A stretch of DNA of 64,000 nucleotides from Thalassolituus sp. UBA1087. Its GTDB lineage: Bacteria; Pseudomonadota; Gammaproteobacteria; Pseudomonadales; Oceanobacteraceae. The notes under the pieces were generated by a model, which saw only the letters and a list, made by a program, of their open reading frames with translations, did no database searches and was not told where the DNA came from. Shown here one piece after another: positions 17,201-25,465 of this stretch. The stretch spans positions 124,001 through 188,000 of the forward strand of contig DCCG01000029.1 of assembly GCA_002314145.1 (NCBI GenBank). The letters run 5' to 3'. The translations under genes and the position numbers were made by a program. The first letter of the stretch is position 1. Every line of letters begins with the position of its first letter.

Positions 17201-18006
17201 ATGATCAAACGGAAATTAAAGAGATCAAAAAGTGGATAAACACCTGTAAGAAAGATCTCAGACAGGTGGTTGGTGAGCAAAGTGTCCGGCTTTATGAAAG
17301 CATGATCAATGATCAGCATTGGGTATTTCAGGAATGGAAGGAACGACTTTTTCAGCATCCGATAATGCATCAATTAGTGCAGCATATTCTTTGGCAGGTT
17401 AAGGAAAATGGCGAGTGGATGACATTCGCTATAGACCGCAATGGTGATTTTATCCTGTCTTCCGGAGAAAAGCTCAGCGTCAGCCATGCATCGGAGCTGC
17501 GTATTCTTAGCGCTAATCAAATACACCCGGATGAGTGCTTATTTTGGCAAAAATACCTGAAGAAAAATAAGGTGAAACCTCTTTTTGACCAGCTGAGCCG
17601 CGCCGAAATCAGTATTTCTCAGCAACAGACAACACTGGATCAGGCATATGGATACATGACCGACGCCCACAGCCTGCGTAAAGTCATGGAAGCCAGGGGT
17701 TACAGGAGGAGCGATATAGATCGGGATAAGTTGCGGTTTTACGAGTATTCCAAACATTTTCAGGGGTTAGGAATCATTGCTTGTCTCGAGTTCACTGGCA
17801 GCCATTACCCTGAGATCGAACAACAGGTTGCGATTTTTTCCATGAACCTTGTCTATTCCAACGATGATCAACAGCCTTTCCCGGAAGAATCGCAGACCGT
17901 TCGCCTCACAGATGCTCCGCCTAACCTTTTGAATGCTGTCGCTCTGGACTATAAGGCAATAGCCGATATTTGCCAGCCAGACCCAGACTGGCGAAGTAAA
18001 ATATGA
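14284..18006 (+). CDS. Large DUF4132-domain protein (YehI/MolR-like)
   Basis: 1240 residues, close to E. coli YehI. Most of the protein is helical and HEAT-like (for example DEKISAVQWLGRLKEESTVS near residue 625). The C-terminal DUF4132 region (about 1010-1200) shows the WQVKENGEWMTFAIDRNG segment and the HPDECLFWQKYLKKNKVKP-type motif with LFDQLSR. No signal peptide or membrane segments. Function is unknown in all relatives I know. Base composition is clearly richer in A/T than its neighbours, with many AAA/ATA codons, which suggests horizontal acquisition. It sits alone between the divergent DUF423 gene and ubiD. Confidence 0.8.
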   Translation: MFQTFMNKLKRSAMSEDIRLLRTACTVMDMADPGLAAEVADYVLTGQPESCLIRIQNLEPTMGNYAPGSHIWEEPSQKYAAENSEIFRSIPDFLASETIQNPYVLQRFSIVINTCSGDHSFPYQQTQIKGWFGNMLALFDDISSRFDANENGRKILCPDRDTLIEIAELFNIPSYYVDAFILEGDPGNYKNHGTFIPYLRETTNWIDLLSSTEYQEKVKTMKVSAREAVCHQLKKEMGTLPETLMPLLAQLLTDRSKIVRQVSDKLSGKIPAQEFSNYLKENYGSEKSDARRRWINLASDLPEGDTLLYHWASTENTESVRNYILEIQERIQIKNGTSDIPGGPIPAYQPDIHIPDDWHTRIRETLDAMIRKEIRDISHLEELLENPDIDQERELPGRAFREIDYVRSKKRLADYKSTENTDIETYLKALKSRSDYTRHTVVARAAERAGLFKSDDIILLQYLRHKWCLESNYIPYNDEKFIKLAEREIIDFRQLSSIFRQHNQDIFPLIERLLNEYDERFIDKLPFNPETISVWQFFTENPDYINKGLKGNPVTESYYDASAITARTLYLLSLFPDIPPQWEPEVYKHAVGKHKLVKKYAQKAAEKSGVRLSNITTHLTSGNRDEKISAVQWLGRLKEESTVSDLYKALGKEKDLSVKAVILDALESLGEDLSEFTTIPGLKAEADKGLQKPIPVSLRSFPKESIPSLSFTDGAPVPSDLVFWWIILAVKLVEPQGNSLFKRYTGLMDRESQERLGLFLISTFISTDTPTASDEECAEYARLHQERRFKNYKSYAEKYNDEKYRNFTLEDAYKSLFREKKSKIIGSAIKNKGILGLISELNSLDTLELLKPYMRKHYTRRAQIEVLLTVIGRFDDDRFIQFLLATVQQNRTESVQKTAISLIEKIAERKQWSRLELAERTIPSAGLEGIDAPTAFSYGHRSLALTLSKDLKLQLLNEKHEPIKALPQAVPDDDQTEIKEIKKWINTCKKDLRQVVGEQSVRLYESMINDQHWVFQEWKERLFQHPIMHQLVQHILWQVKENGEWMTFAIDRNGDFILSSGEKLSVSHASELRILSANQIHPDECLFWQKYLKKNKVKPLFDQLSRAEISISQQQTTLDQAYGYMTDAHSLRKVMEARGYRRSDIDRDKLRFYEYSKHFQGLGIIACLEFTGSHYPEIEQQVAIFSMNLVYSNDDQQPFPEESQTVRLTDAPPNLLNAVALDYKAIADICQPDPDWRSKI

Positions 18007-18091
18007 AATTCACCCGGCAATCCTGAAGCACCATGCATCCGGCCGGGCAGGCTGGTATTATGACGCCTCCCTGAACCGACCCGAGTGACAG

Positions 18092-19555
18092 ATGAAATAC
18101 GCCGACCTGCGCGACTTTCTGAAAGTGCTGGAAAAACAGGGTGAGCTGAAGCGCATCACCCAGGAAATCGACCCGCATCTGGAAATGACCGAAATCGCTG
18201 ACCGGGTGCTGCGCGCCAAAGGCCCGGCACTGCTGTTTGAGAACCCCAAAGGCTACAGTATGCCGGTGCTGGCGAACCTGTTCGGTACGCCAGAGCGGGT
18301 CGCACTGGGCATGGGTGAAAACTCGGTCGAAGCACTGCGTGAAGTCGGCAAGCTGCTGGCTTTCCTGAAAGAACCTGAGCCGCCCAAAGGCATGAAAGAC
18401 GCCTGGGAAAAACTGCCGGTGTTCAAAAAAGTGATGACCATGGGGCCGAAGGAAATCCGTAAGGCGCCCTGTCAGGATGTAGTGCTCGAAGGCGACGACG
18501 TCGACTTAGGCAAGATTCCGGTGATGAAATGCTGGCCAGGTGATGCCGCACCACTGATCACCTGGCCTTTGGTGATCACCAAAGGCCCGCACAAAGACCG
18601 CCATAATCTGGGCATCTATCGTCAGCAGGTTATCGGTAAAAACAAAGTCATTATGCGCTGGCTCAGTCACCGTGGCGGCGCCCTGGATTTTCAGGAATGG
18701 CAGAAGACTCACCCGGGTGAGCCTTTCCCGGTGACGGTAGCGCTGGGCGCAGACCCGGCGACCATTCTGGGCGCTGTAACTCCCGTGCCCGATACGCTGA
18801 GTGAATACGCGTTCGCCGGTCTGCTGCGCGACAGCAAAACCGAGCTGGTCAAAAGCATCGGCAACGATCTGCTGGTACCGGCATCGGCGGAAATCGTGCT
18901 GGAAGGTGTGATTCATCCGGGCGAGATGGCAGATGAAGGTCCGTACGGTGACCACACGGGTTATTACAATGAAGTCGACCAGTTCCCGGTGTTTACCGTG
19001 GAACGCATAACTCACCGCAAAGACCCTGTGTATCACAGCACATATACCGGCCGGCCACCGGATGAACCGGCGGTGCTGGGGGTGGCGCTGAACGAAGTCT
19101 TCGTGCCGATTCTGCAGAAGCAGTTTCCTGAGATTGTCGATTTTTATCTGCCGCCGGAAGGCTGTTCTTACCGCATGGCGGTGGTCAGTATGAAGAAACA
19201 ATACGCCGGCCATGCCAAGCGCGTGATGATGGGTGTGTGGTCGTTTTTGCGCCAGTTTATGTACACCAAATTTGTTATCGTGGTGGACGACGATGTGGAT
19301 ACCCGTAACTGGGAAGATGTGATCTGGGCCATCACCACGCGCATGGACCCGGCCCGCGACACCACACTGATTGAAAATACCCCGATTGATTATCTGGATT
19401 TCGCCTCGCCGGTGTCCGGCCTGGGTTCCAAAATGGGGATGGATGCGACCAACAAATGGCCCGGCGAAACCGACCGTGAATGGGGCACACCCATTGTCAA
19501 AGACCCGGCTGTGACTGCGCGCATTGACGAAATCTGGGATGAACTCGGCCTTTGA
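18092..19555 (+). CDS. ubiD: 4-hydroxy-3-polyprenylbenzoate decarboxylase UbiD
   Basis: 487 residues, typical UbiD length. Decarboxylates the polyprenylated benzoate ring in ubiquinone synthesis using prenylated FMN made by UbiX. Diagnostic segments include MKYADLRDFLKVLEKQGEL at the start, NLGIYRQQVIGKNKVIMRW (prFMN/metal site) and EGPYGDHTGYY near residue 290 with the catalytic acid region. The stop overlaps the start of the flavin-reductase gene, implying translational coupling. No ubiX is visible in the window. Confidence 0.96.
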   Translation: MKYADLRDFLKVLEKQGELKRITQEIDPHLEMTEIADRVLRAKGPALLFENPKGYSMPVLANLFGTPERVALGMGENSVEALREVGKLLAFLKEPEPPKGMKDAWEKLPVFKKVMTMGPKEIRKAPCQDVVLEGDDVDLGKIPVMKCWPGDAAPLITWPLVITKGPHKDRHNLGIYRQQVIGKNKVIMRWLSHRGGALDFQEWQKTHPGEPFPVTVALGADPATILGAVTPVPDTLSEYAFAGLLRDSKTELVKSIGNDLLVPASAEIVLEGVIHPGEMADEGPYGDHTGYYNEVDQFPVFTVERITHRKDPVYHSTYTGRPPDEPAVLGVALNEVFVPILQKQFPEIVDFYLPPEGCSYRMAVVSMKKQYAGHAKRVMMGVWSFLRQFMYTKFVIVVDDDVDTRNWEDVIWAITTRMDPARDTTLIENTPIDYLDFASPVSGLGSKMGMDATNKWPGETDREWGTPIVKDPAVTARIDEIWDELGL

Positions 19556-20595
19556 CGATACACACAGTCACCATTCAGCCTTCCGGCACGGTTATTCACT
19601 GCCGCAGTGATCAGACCATCGCTGAGGCGGCAGAAGAACAGGGCGTCGCTATCGCCATTGGCTGCGACAACGGCGTTTGTGAGATCTGTCGGGGAGAATA
19701 TCTGGATGGTGAGTTTGATTTCCGCAATTCACTGGGCGAGCAACGGCTGAAGCAGGATAATCAGCTTTTATGCTGCGTTGCCCAACCACGAACCGATGCT
19801 GAGATATTTATGTCTGACGTACATGCACCACACCATAAACCCGAGATGGCCATGGCCTGCCAGATCAGTGCCGTCGAGCCGTTAAAAGGTAATGTGTATC
19901 GCGTAACGCTGCTGACGCCCGCGGGCCAGCCGGCGGACTTCTGGCCGGGCCAGTATCTGATGCTGACGGTTCCGGCCGAACAGGGCGAACAGCAATTGCC
20001 CTATTCCATCGCCAGCGCTCCCGGCGCATTAACCGGCGAGGATGCGCGCAGAATTGAACTCCATATTGCTGCCGGCAGCGAGACCTCCGACCGGGTGATG
20101 GCGTTTCTCAAACAATCGCCCACGGTCAGAGTGACACTGCCATTCGGCGACTGCCGGGTGCATCCGCAGTTTCTCGCCGACCATGCCGAGCCCTTGATTA
20201 TGATTGCCGCCGGCACTGGTTTTTCACAGATCAAAAGTCTGGTGGAAGGCATTCTGGCCATGGAGCCGGAACGTGAAATGCACATTTACTGGTCCAACCG
20301 CGGGCAGGATGGTTTCTATCTGGCAGACCTGCCGATCAGCTGGGCGCAGCAATATGCCAACCTGCATTATCACCCGATTATTGAGCAACACAGTGATGGC
20401 TGGCATGGCCGTGCCGGCTGGATTTATCAGGTGATTCACGAAGACTTCACCGACCTCAGTAACGTCCGCATGTTCGCCTGTGGCTCACCCAATATGGTAT
20501 ACGGCACTCTGGATCAGCTCGAACCACTGGGCCTGAGTATTAACATGATGCATTCCGATGTGTTTGCCTACGCCCCGCGGCCAGACAAAGCATAA
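19552..20595 (+). CDS. 2Fe-2S ferredoxin-NAD(P)H flavin reductase-like oxidoreductase
   Basis: 347 residues, starting at a TTG that overlaps the ubiD stop. The N-terminal plant-type ferredoxin domain has GCDNGVCEIC (C-x4-C-x2-C) near residue 40 and the fourth Cys in LLCCVAQP. A flavin/NAD(P)H reductase domain follows, with LPYSIASAP (flavin), IAAGTGFSQIKS (nucleotide) and a C-terminal FACGSPNMV motif. The architecture matches CDP-6-deoxy-glucoseen-reductase-like and phenol-hydroxylase-reductase-like proteins. The pairing with ubiD suggests it supplies reduced flavin (for example for prFMN formation) or electrons to a ubiquinone hydroxylase; that is inference. Confidence 0.88.
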   Translation: MTIHTVTIQPSGTVIHCRSDQTIAEAAEEQGVAIAIGCDNGVCEICRGEYLDGEFDFRNSLGEQRLKQDNQLLCCVAQPRTDAEIFMSDVHAPHHKPEMAMACQISAVEPLKGNVYRVTLLTPAGQPADFWPGQYLMLTVPAEQGEQQLPYSIASAPGALTGEDARRIELHIAAGSETSDRVMAFLKQSPTVRVTLPFGDCRVHPQFLADHAEPLIMIAAGTGFSQIKSLVEGILAMEPEREMHIYWSNRGQDGFYLADLPISWAQQYANLHYHPIIEQHSDGWHGRAGWIYQVIHEDFTDLSNVRMFACGSPNMVYGTLDQLEPLGLSINMMHSDVFAYAPRPDKA

Positions 20596-20638
20596 CAACC
20601 AGCCGAATCGACTTATTTAAATCAAGGAGCAATAAACA

Positions 20639-21460
20639 ATGAACTGGAACATCGATCCGCAACAGATCTGGATGGATTACATCCTGCCCTGGGGCACTCA
20701 GATTGTCCTCGCCATCGTTATTTTTATTATCGGGCGTCTGGTGGCCGGACTGATTACCAATGCCGCCGGCAAAGGACTGACCCGCGCCAAACTGGATCCG
20801 ATTCTGGTTAACTTTCTGAAAACCGTGCTGGGTACCACCTTAACCCTGCTGGTGATTGTTTTTGCGCTGTCGCAGCTGGGGGTTGATACCACCTCGCTGG
20901 TTGCCCTGCTCGGTGCCGCCGGCCTCGCCGTTGGCCTGGCTCTGAAAGATTCCCTGTCGCATTTCGCGGCGGGCGTCATGCTGATTATCTTCCGTCCCTT
21001 TAAGCTGGGCGATTATGTGGAAGTCGGTGGTGTTGCCGGTTCGGTTGATCAGATCACTATCTTCAGCACCCGCCTGAAAACCCCGGATAACAAGCTGGTG
21101 ACCGTGCCCAATGCCAATGTGTTCGGCAACACCATGATCAATTACTCTGCCGAAAGTACCCGCCGGGTGGATATGAAAATCGGCATTGGTTACGGCAGCG
21201 ATCTGCTGAAAGCCAAGGCCCTGCTGCAGGAAATTGTTCCCGCTCATCCGAAAGTTTTGCAGGACCCGGCCCCGGTGATTGCCGTGGCAGAACTGGGCGA
21301 TTCCTCCGTTAATTTTGTCGTGCGCCCGTGGGTCAACGCTGTCGATTACTGGACCGTTCTGTGGGAACTGACAGAAACCATCAAACTGCGGTTTGATGAA
21401 GAAGGCATTGAAATTCCCTTCCCGCAGATGGATGTTCATCTGCACAAAGAAGAAGCCTGA
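20639..21460 (+). CDS. mscS: Small-conductance mechanosensitive channel MscS
   Basis: 273 residues. Inner-membrane heptameric channel that opens under tension during osmotic downshock. Three N-terminal helices, with the Gly/Ala-rich pore helix around GAAGLAVGLALKDSL near residue 100, are followed by the MscS beta domain (FKLGDYVEVGGVAGSV, then TPDNKLVTVPNANVF) and the C-terminal alpha/beta vestibule. AAGGAGCAATAAACA precedes the ATG. Stands alone between the reductase and a convergent LysR gene. Confidence 0.95.
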   Translation: MNWNIDPQQIWMDYILPWGTQIVLAIVIFIIGRLVAGLITNAAGKGLTRAKLDPILVNFLKTVLGTTLTLLVIVFALSQLGVDTTSLVALLGAAGLAVGLALKDSLSHFAAGVMLIIFRPFKLGDYVEVGGVAGSVDQITIFSTRLKTPDNKLVTVPNANVFGNTMINYSAESTRRVDMKIGIGYGSDLLKAKALLQEIVPAHPKVLQDPAPVIAVAELGDSSVNFVVRPWVNAVDYWTVLWELTETIKLRFDEEGIEIPFPQMDVHLHKEEA

Positions 21461-21490
21461 CCGGCACTGTGGGCAGCCGGCCACTCCTCC

Positions 21491-22399
21491 TCAGGCCGGC
21501 TTGCCCGTGGTTATCGGCTGTTCCTGCAGCCGCATAACCAGAAAATCCAGAAAGCTGCGCAGCAGTGGCGTCATCTGTTTGCGGGTAGCATAAACCGCGA
21601 AAATGCCTAGCTGCGTTGGCTCATAATCCCTGAGCAGGGCGACCAGCTCACCGCTTTGCAGATATTCCGCCACCGACCATAACGGCTGCAGGCTGATGCC
21701 ATCCCCCAGCAGAGTATTACGCAGCAGCAAATTGGAAAGGTTAGCCCCCAGATTGCCGCTCACCGCCACGGACTCCGGGCCGTCCGGGCCATCAAACTGC
21801 CACAGGCTCTTGCCGACGTAAGCGTGCGTCAGACAATTATGATGCGCCAGGTCAGCCACCGTCTGAGGTTCGCCCTGGTGCTGAATATACGCCGGGCTGG
21901 CGCACACCACAGACCGGCAGATGCCCAGTTTGCGTGCCACTAAATTGGGGTCGAGATCATTGGTGATACGCAGCGCCAGATCGATGCGCTCTTCCACCAG
22001 ATTCACGGTACGGTCGAGTAACAGAATCTCGATGGCCGTCCCCGGCCAGCGCGCCAGGTATTCATGGGCCGCGTCCATCAACACCGCATCCGCCAGCGAA
22101 TAGCTGCAGGTAATACGCAGACGCCCGCGCGGTGCTTCATCCTGATGGCTCGCCAGCTGGCTCATTTCCTCGCCCAGACTCAGCACACTGCGCGCCCGCT
22201 GCAGGGCTTCTTCGCCGACCAGAGTCAGGCTCTGACGCCTTGTCGTGCGATGCAGCAGGCGTGCGCCCATCCACTCTTCCAGCTCAGCCAGATAACGCGA
22301 CACCATAGCGCGCGACATATCCAGCCGTTCAGCAGCGGCACTCAGACTGCCCTGCTCAACCACCGCCACAAACACCTGTAGCCCTGTCATCCGGTCCAT
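21491..22399 (-). CDS. LysR-family transcriptional regulator
   Basis: 302 residues. The N-terminal winged helix-turn-helix (SAAAERLDMSRAMVSRYLAELE) and the LLHRTTRRQSLT wing are typical of the subgroup that resembles DsdC/AaeR-like regulators. The effector domain occupies residues 90-295. It is divergent from the secreted MBL-fold gene, with a 122-bp shared control region containing a near-perfect palindrome, so it probably controls that gene and itself. The inducer is unknown. Confidence 0.9.
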   Translation of the reverse strand: MDRMTGLQVFVAVVEQGSLSAAAERLDMSRAMVSRYLAELEEWMGARLLHRTTRRQSLTLVGEEALQRARSVLSLGEEMSQLASHQDEAPRGRLRITCSYSLADAVLMDAAHEYLARWPGTAIEILLLDRTVNLVEERIDLALRITNDLDPNLVARKLGICRSVVCASPAYIQHQGEPQTVADLAHHNCLTHAYVGKSLWQFDGPDGPESVAVSGNLGANLSNLLLRNTLLGDGISLQPLWSVAEYLQSGELVALLRDYEPTQLGIFAVYATRKQMTPLLRSFLDFLVMRLQEQPITTGKPA

Positions 22400-22429
22400 T
22401 TATCCACCCGCCATATGCTCGGAATATGC

Positions 22430-22447
22430 AATAGTGATGTCACTATT
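22430..22447. promoter_or_regulatory. Candidate LysR operator palindrome
   Basis: AATAGTGA-TG-TCACTATT is an 8-bp inverted repeat with a 2-bp centre in the divergent LysR/MBL promoter region. It contains the T-N11-A type geometry expected for LysR-family binding. Binding is inferred from position and symmetry. Confidence 0.55.
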
Positions 22448-22521
22448 ATGCTGTATTTGACCTCAAATTGATCGAATAAACTGGCTGCATTCAAACAAAC
22501 CTTCCCCGTTGAGGATCAGCC

Positions 22522-23379
22522 ATGAAAAAACTCTTAACCGCTCTCGCCCTCGCCGCGGCGTTCACCGTCCGGGCAGTCAGTGCCCAGCCGCTGACGATTC
22601 AGTCTTACAACCCGGGGGAAAACGGCATTTTCCCGGTCACCTCCACACTGATCAGTGGCGACAGTGAAGCCATACTGATCGACGCCCAGTTTGATATCCG
22701 CAACGCTCAGGCGGTGGTCGATATGATCAAGACCAGCGGTAAAAAGCTGACCACCATTTACATCAGCTGTGGTGACCCTGATTACTACTTTGGCCTGCAG
22801 GCGATTCAGGCTGCTTTCCCGGATGCCAAAGTGCTGGCCAGCCGCAGTGTTGTGGAACACATTCAGCAAACCAAAGAGGGCAAGCTCGCCTACTGGGGTC
22901 CGATTCTGGGCGACGCTGCCCCCACCAGTCTGACGCTGCCAGCGATCACCGACAGCACCAGCCTGACCCTGGAAGGTGAAACCATCGATATCAAAGCCAT
23001 AAATACACCGTCTGCCTTCCTCTGGGTACCATCCGGAAAAACCATTCTGGGCGGCGTCGCTGTCAGCAGTGGACAGCATGTGTGGATGGCCGACAGCCAA
23101 ACAGCCGAAGCCCGTGCCGGGTGGCTGGACACCCTCAACCAGATGCTGGCCCTGAAGCCCGCGCGCGTTATCCCCGGCCATTACCTGGGCGAGGCTCCCG
23201 CAGGCGCGGATGCCGTGCGTTTTACCCGCGGCTATATTCAGCGCTTTGAACAGGCACTGAGCCAGGCGGATGATTCTGCGGCTCTGATCAACGCCATGAG
23301 TACCGCATACCCGGACTTCCCGGCGAACGATACCCTGACGATCAGTGCCAAGGTCGCCACGGGCGAAATGGACTGGTAA
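22522..23379 (+). CDS. Secreted MBL-fold protein with degenerate metal site
   Basis: 285 residues with an N-terminal signal peptide (cleavage near SAQPL, residue 22). The metallo-beta-lactamase fold is recognisable from LISGDSEAILIDAQF and the C-terminal VIPGHYLG. The canonical HxHxDH motif is replaced by SCGDPDYYFGL; relatives I recall have HGDPDYYFGL, so the remaining His is also lost here and replaced by Cys. Metal binding is therefore doubtful or altered. Divergent from the LysR gene, GAGGATCAGCC upstream of the ATG. It could be a binding protein rather than a hydrolase. Confidence 0.82.
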   Translation: MKKLLTALALAAAFTVRAVSAQPLTIQSYNPGENGIFPVTSTLISGDSEAILIDAQFDIRNAQAVVDMIKTSGKKLTTIYISCGDPDYYFGLQAIQAAFPDAKVLASRSVVEHIQQTKEGKLAYWGPILGDAAPTSLTLPAITDSTSLTLEGETIDIKAINTPSAFLWVPSGKTILGGVAVSSGQHVWMADSQTAEARAGWLDTLNQMLALKPARVIPGHYLGEAPAGADAVRFTRGYIQRFEQALSQADDSAALINAMSTAYPDFPANDTLTISAKVATGEMDW

Positions 23380-23977
23380 TCCGCTAACCTGATAGCCACC
23401 AACACAGGTAATAGCTCAGACCCAGAGAAGGCGCTCTGAATAATCGCCCCTGTGTTTAAAAACCGTTTTAATACCGTTGAAACACCGGCCTCAGTTATTA
23501 ATAACAGCACCGGGGCCGGTGCCACCAACAGCAGTAAACCCTCAGCAGTAAACCCTCAGCAGTAAAACCTCAGCAGGTCAGCGCAGAATAAGTGTCTCCC
23601 TGTCTGCTGTGCGTTCGCTTTTCTTATCGCCTGTGCTGCATTTTTGCTCTTCCTTTCCGGGACCTCTTCTTTTTCCGGGCTCTCTTCTTTTCCGGTGCGA
23701 TACTTTGTTTGTGCGCTAAAGCCTTCCTGTACGAACGCACCGTTTATTCTGCGCGCGCGTTTTATTTTTTTGTAAGCAATGTCGACCAGCCTTGTCGGAT
23801 ATCCGTCCGTTTAAGCCTGCTATCGGTGGCTTCTGATTTTTTCACATTATCCGTTCGCATTCAGACAAGTTCGCAGCCCATGGCGGGAGTACAACCAATA
23901 CAGCAACCCGCCAAATAAAGAAAAAAAAGCCTGCCACACGATGTCCTTCATAACCCGAGATCAAACCTGGAGAGCGT
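23380..23977. other. 598-bp intergenic region without a supported gene
   Basis: Besides the tandem repeat, it holds a pyrimidine-rich stretch with imperfect repeats of CTCTTCTTTTTCCGGG (about 23645-23700) and a T-rich stretch near 23755-23775. A 108-codon frame at 23592-23918 has no ribosome site and a composition unlike a protein, so I do not call it. The last 150 bp presumably carry the promoter of the first binding-protein gene; no clear -35/-10 pair stands out. Confidence 0.6.
23529..23576 (+). repeat. 14-bp tandem repeat
   Basis: CAGCAGTAAACCCT occurs twice perfectly (23529-23556), then once with one change (23557-23570), followed by a partial copy. No gene covers it. The array lies in the long spacer between the MBL gene and the binding-protein cluster. 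Confidence 0.85.
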
Positions 23978-25246
23978 ATGTTATATCGCACGATATCTTC
24001 CGCTGTAATCGTATCCCTGCTGCTGGGCGCCCTGAGCCTGCGCAGCGCCGCCAGCGCAGAAGCAGACAAGAGTATTAAAATCGGCCTGAATTATCCCGCC
24101 AGTGGCCGCTATAAAGAACAGGGGCTGGCCCAGGCCAGAGGCGCCCTGCTGGCGATAAAAGAAATTAATGCCAGTGGTGGTGTGATGGGCAAACCTCTGG
24201 AGTTATTACGCAGCAATACCGCATCCAAACCGGAACGCGCAGCGGATAATGTCGATGAACTGGTCAAACAAGGCGCCATTATGTTGTTTGGTGGTGCGTC
24301 CAGTTCTGCCACTGTGGCTGCTGCCGCCCGCGCTGCTGAACATAAACGTATTTATTTCGGCACGCTCGGCTACGATAACGAAATTACCGGCCTTGAAGGA
24401 CAGCGTTATCTGTTCCGTGAACCTTACAGCTCTTATATGGCTGCACGCGCATTAGCGGAATATATGAATACCTACCTGAAAGATAAAAAATTCTTTTATC
24501 TGACCGCCGGTTCCAGCGAAGGCTGGTCAATGGAAGCTGCCCTGCGCAGTTTTACCGGCACCCAGGGGATCACTTCACATCCGGCGGCGCGCACACCTTT
24601 CCCCAACCCCGTGCACCGGGATTTCCAGGCAGCGTTACGCAAAGCAGCAGAATCCGGTGCCGATGTACTGGTGGTCAATCAGCTGGGGGAAGACATGGTG
24701 CTGGCCCTGAATGAAATTTATGCCATGGATCTGAAAGAGAAAATGACGGTTATCGTGCCTAACCTGACACTGGGGATGGCTCAGGCTGCCGGTCCCGGGC
24801 TGATGGAAAATGTTATTGGTGCTGTCCCCTGGACCTGGAAAGTACCTTATAAATACAACTACGCCCGTGGCAAACAGTTCGTGGAAGCTTTTGTCGATGA
24901 ATATCAGCTGCACCCGTCCAGCTCTGCCGCCTCGGCTTACAGCATTGTTTATCAGTTCGTCGATGCGGTAAAACGTACCGGATCAACGGATACCGAAGCG
25001 TTAATTGCAGCGCTGGAAAATCACCATTACAAATTGCTCAAAGATGAGCAGATCTGGCGCGATTTTGACCATCAGAATCAGCAGACTGTGTATGTCGTAC
25101 GCAGCCGTCAGCGCGACGATATTATGCTCAGCAATCTGAGAGAAGACTATTTTGAGATTCTGCTGGATGTTGATGAAACAGAAATGGAAGAAGACGAATG
25201 GCAGATGGTTCGCACAATCAATGATAAACCACTCGTATTGCAGTAA
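23978..25246 (+). CDS. ABC-type substrate-binding protein, first of three paralogues
   Basis: 422 residues, type 1 periplasmic binding protein of the branched-chain amino acid/amide (Peripla_BP_6) group. A signal peptide covers about residues 1-28. The mature protein begins IKIGLNYPASGRYKEQG; GALLAIKEINASGGVMGKP and a late DFDHQNQQTVYVVRS are shared with the two following genes. No permease or ATPase gene is near, so the partner transporter, or a sensor role, is unknown. CTGGAGAGCGT precedes the ATG. The C-terminal tail is acidic (DETEMEEDEW). Confidence 0.85.
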   Translation: MLYRTISSAVIVSLLLGALSLRSAASAEADKSIKIGLNYPASGRYKEQGLAQARGALLAIKEINASGGVMGKPLELLRSNTASKPERAADNVDELVKQGAIMLFGGASSSATVAAAARAAEHKRIYFGTLGYDNEITGLEGQRYLFREPYSSYMAARALAEYMNTYLKDKKFFYLTAGSSEGWSMEAALRSFTGTQGITSHPAARTPFPNPVHRDFQAALRKAAESGADVLVVNQLGEDMVLALNEIYAMDLKEKMTVIVPNLTLGMAQAAGPGLMENVIGAVPWTWKVPYKYNYARGKQFVEAFVDEYQLHPSSSAASAYSIVYQFVDAVKRTGSTDTEALIAALENHHYKLLKDEQIWRDFDHQNQQTVYVVRSRQRDDIMLSNLREDYFEILLDVDETEMEEDEWQMVRTINDKPLVLQ

Positions 25247-25284
25247 GCGGTGAAATATTTCACCCGCTTTTCACACTCACAGGC

Positions 25285-25322
25285 CGCTTTATTGTGATAA
25301 CCATTACAGTGGCAATAAAGCG
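25285..25322 (+). terminator. Hairpin between the first two binding-protein genes
   Basis: CGCTTTATTG (25285-25294) pairs with CAATAAAGCG (25313-25322) around an 18-nt loop. No T-tract follows. A second small palindrome GGTGAAATATTTCACC lies just upstream, near 25249. Could be an attenuator or processing site. Confidence 0.4.
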
Positions 25323-25465
25323 CCTGCCCGCAGAAAACGGTACGGAAGAACCGCCACGGCCTGTTTAGCCGCAGACTTTCGTCTCTGAGACTAAAAGATA
25401 AAAGTCATCCTCTTTTCTGATCCGCAAGATAGCAGATCAAATAATAAAAAGAAGGAGGCGCCATC

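Noticed and set aside
23529..23576. Short direct repeats considered as a CRISPR remnant
   Set aside because: The units are contiguous 14-mers with no spacers, and no cas genes are near. The 13-bp array at 10647 was rejected for the same reason.
23592..23918. 108-codon open frame upstream of the binding-protein cluster
   Set aside because: Phe/Arg/Leu/Ser-rich translation of a pyrimidine tract, no ribosome site and no family resemblance.
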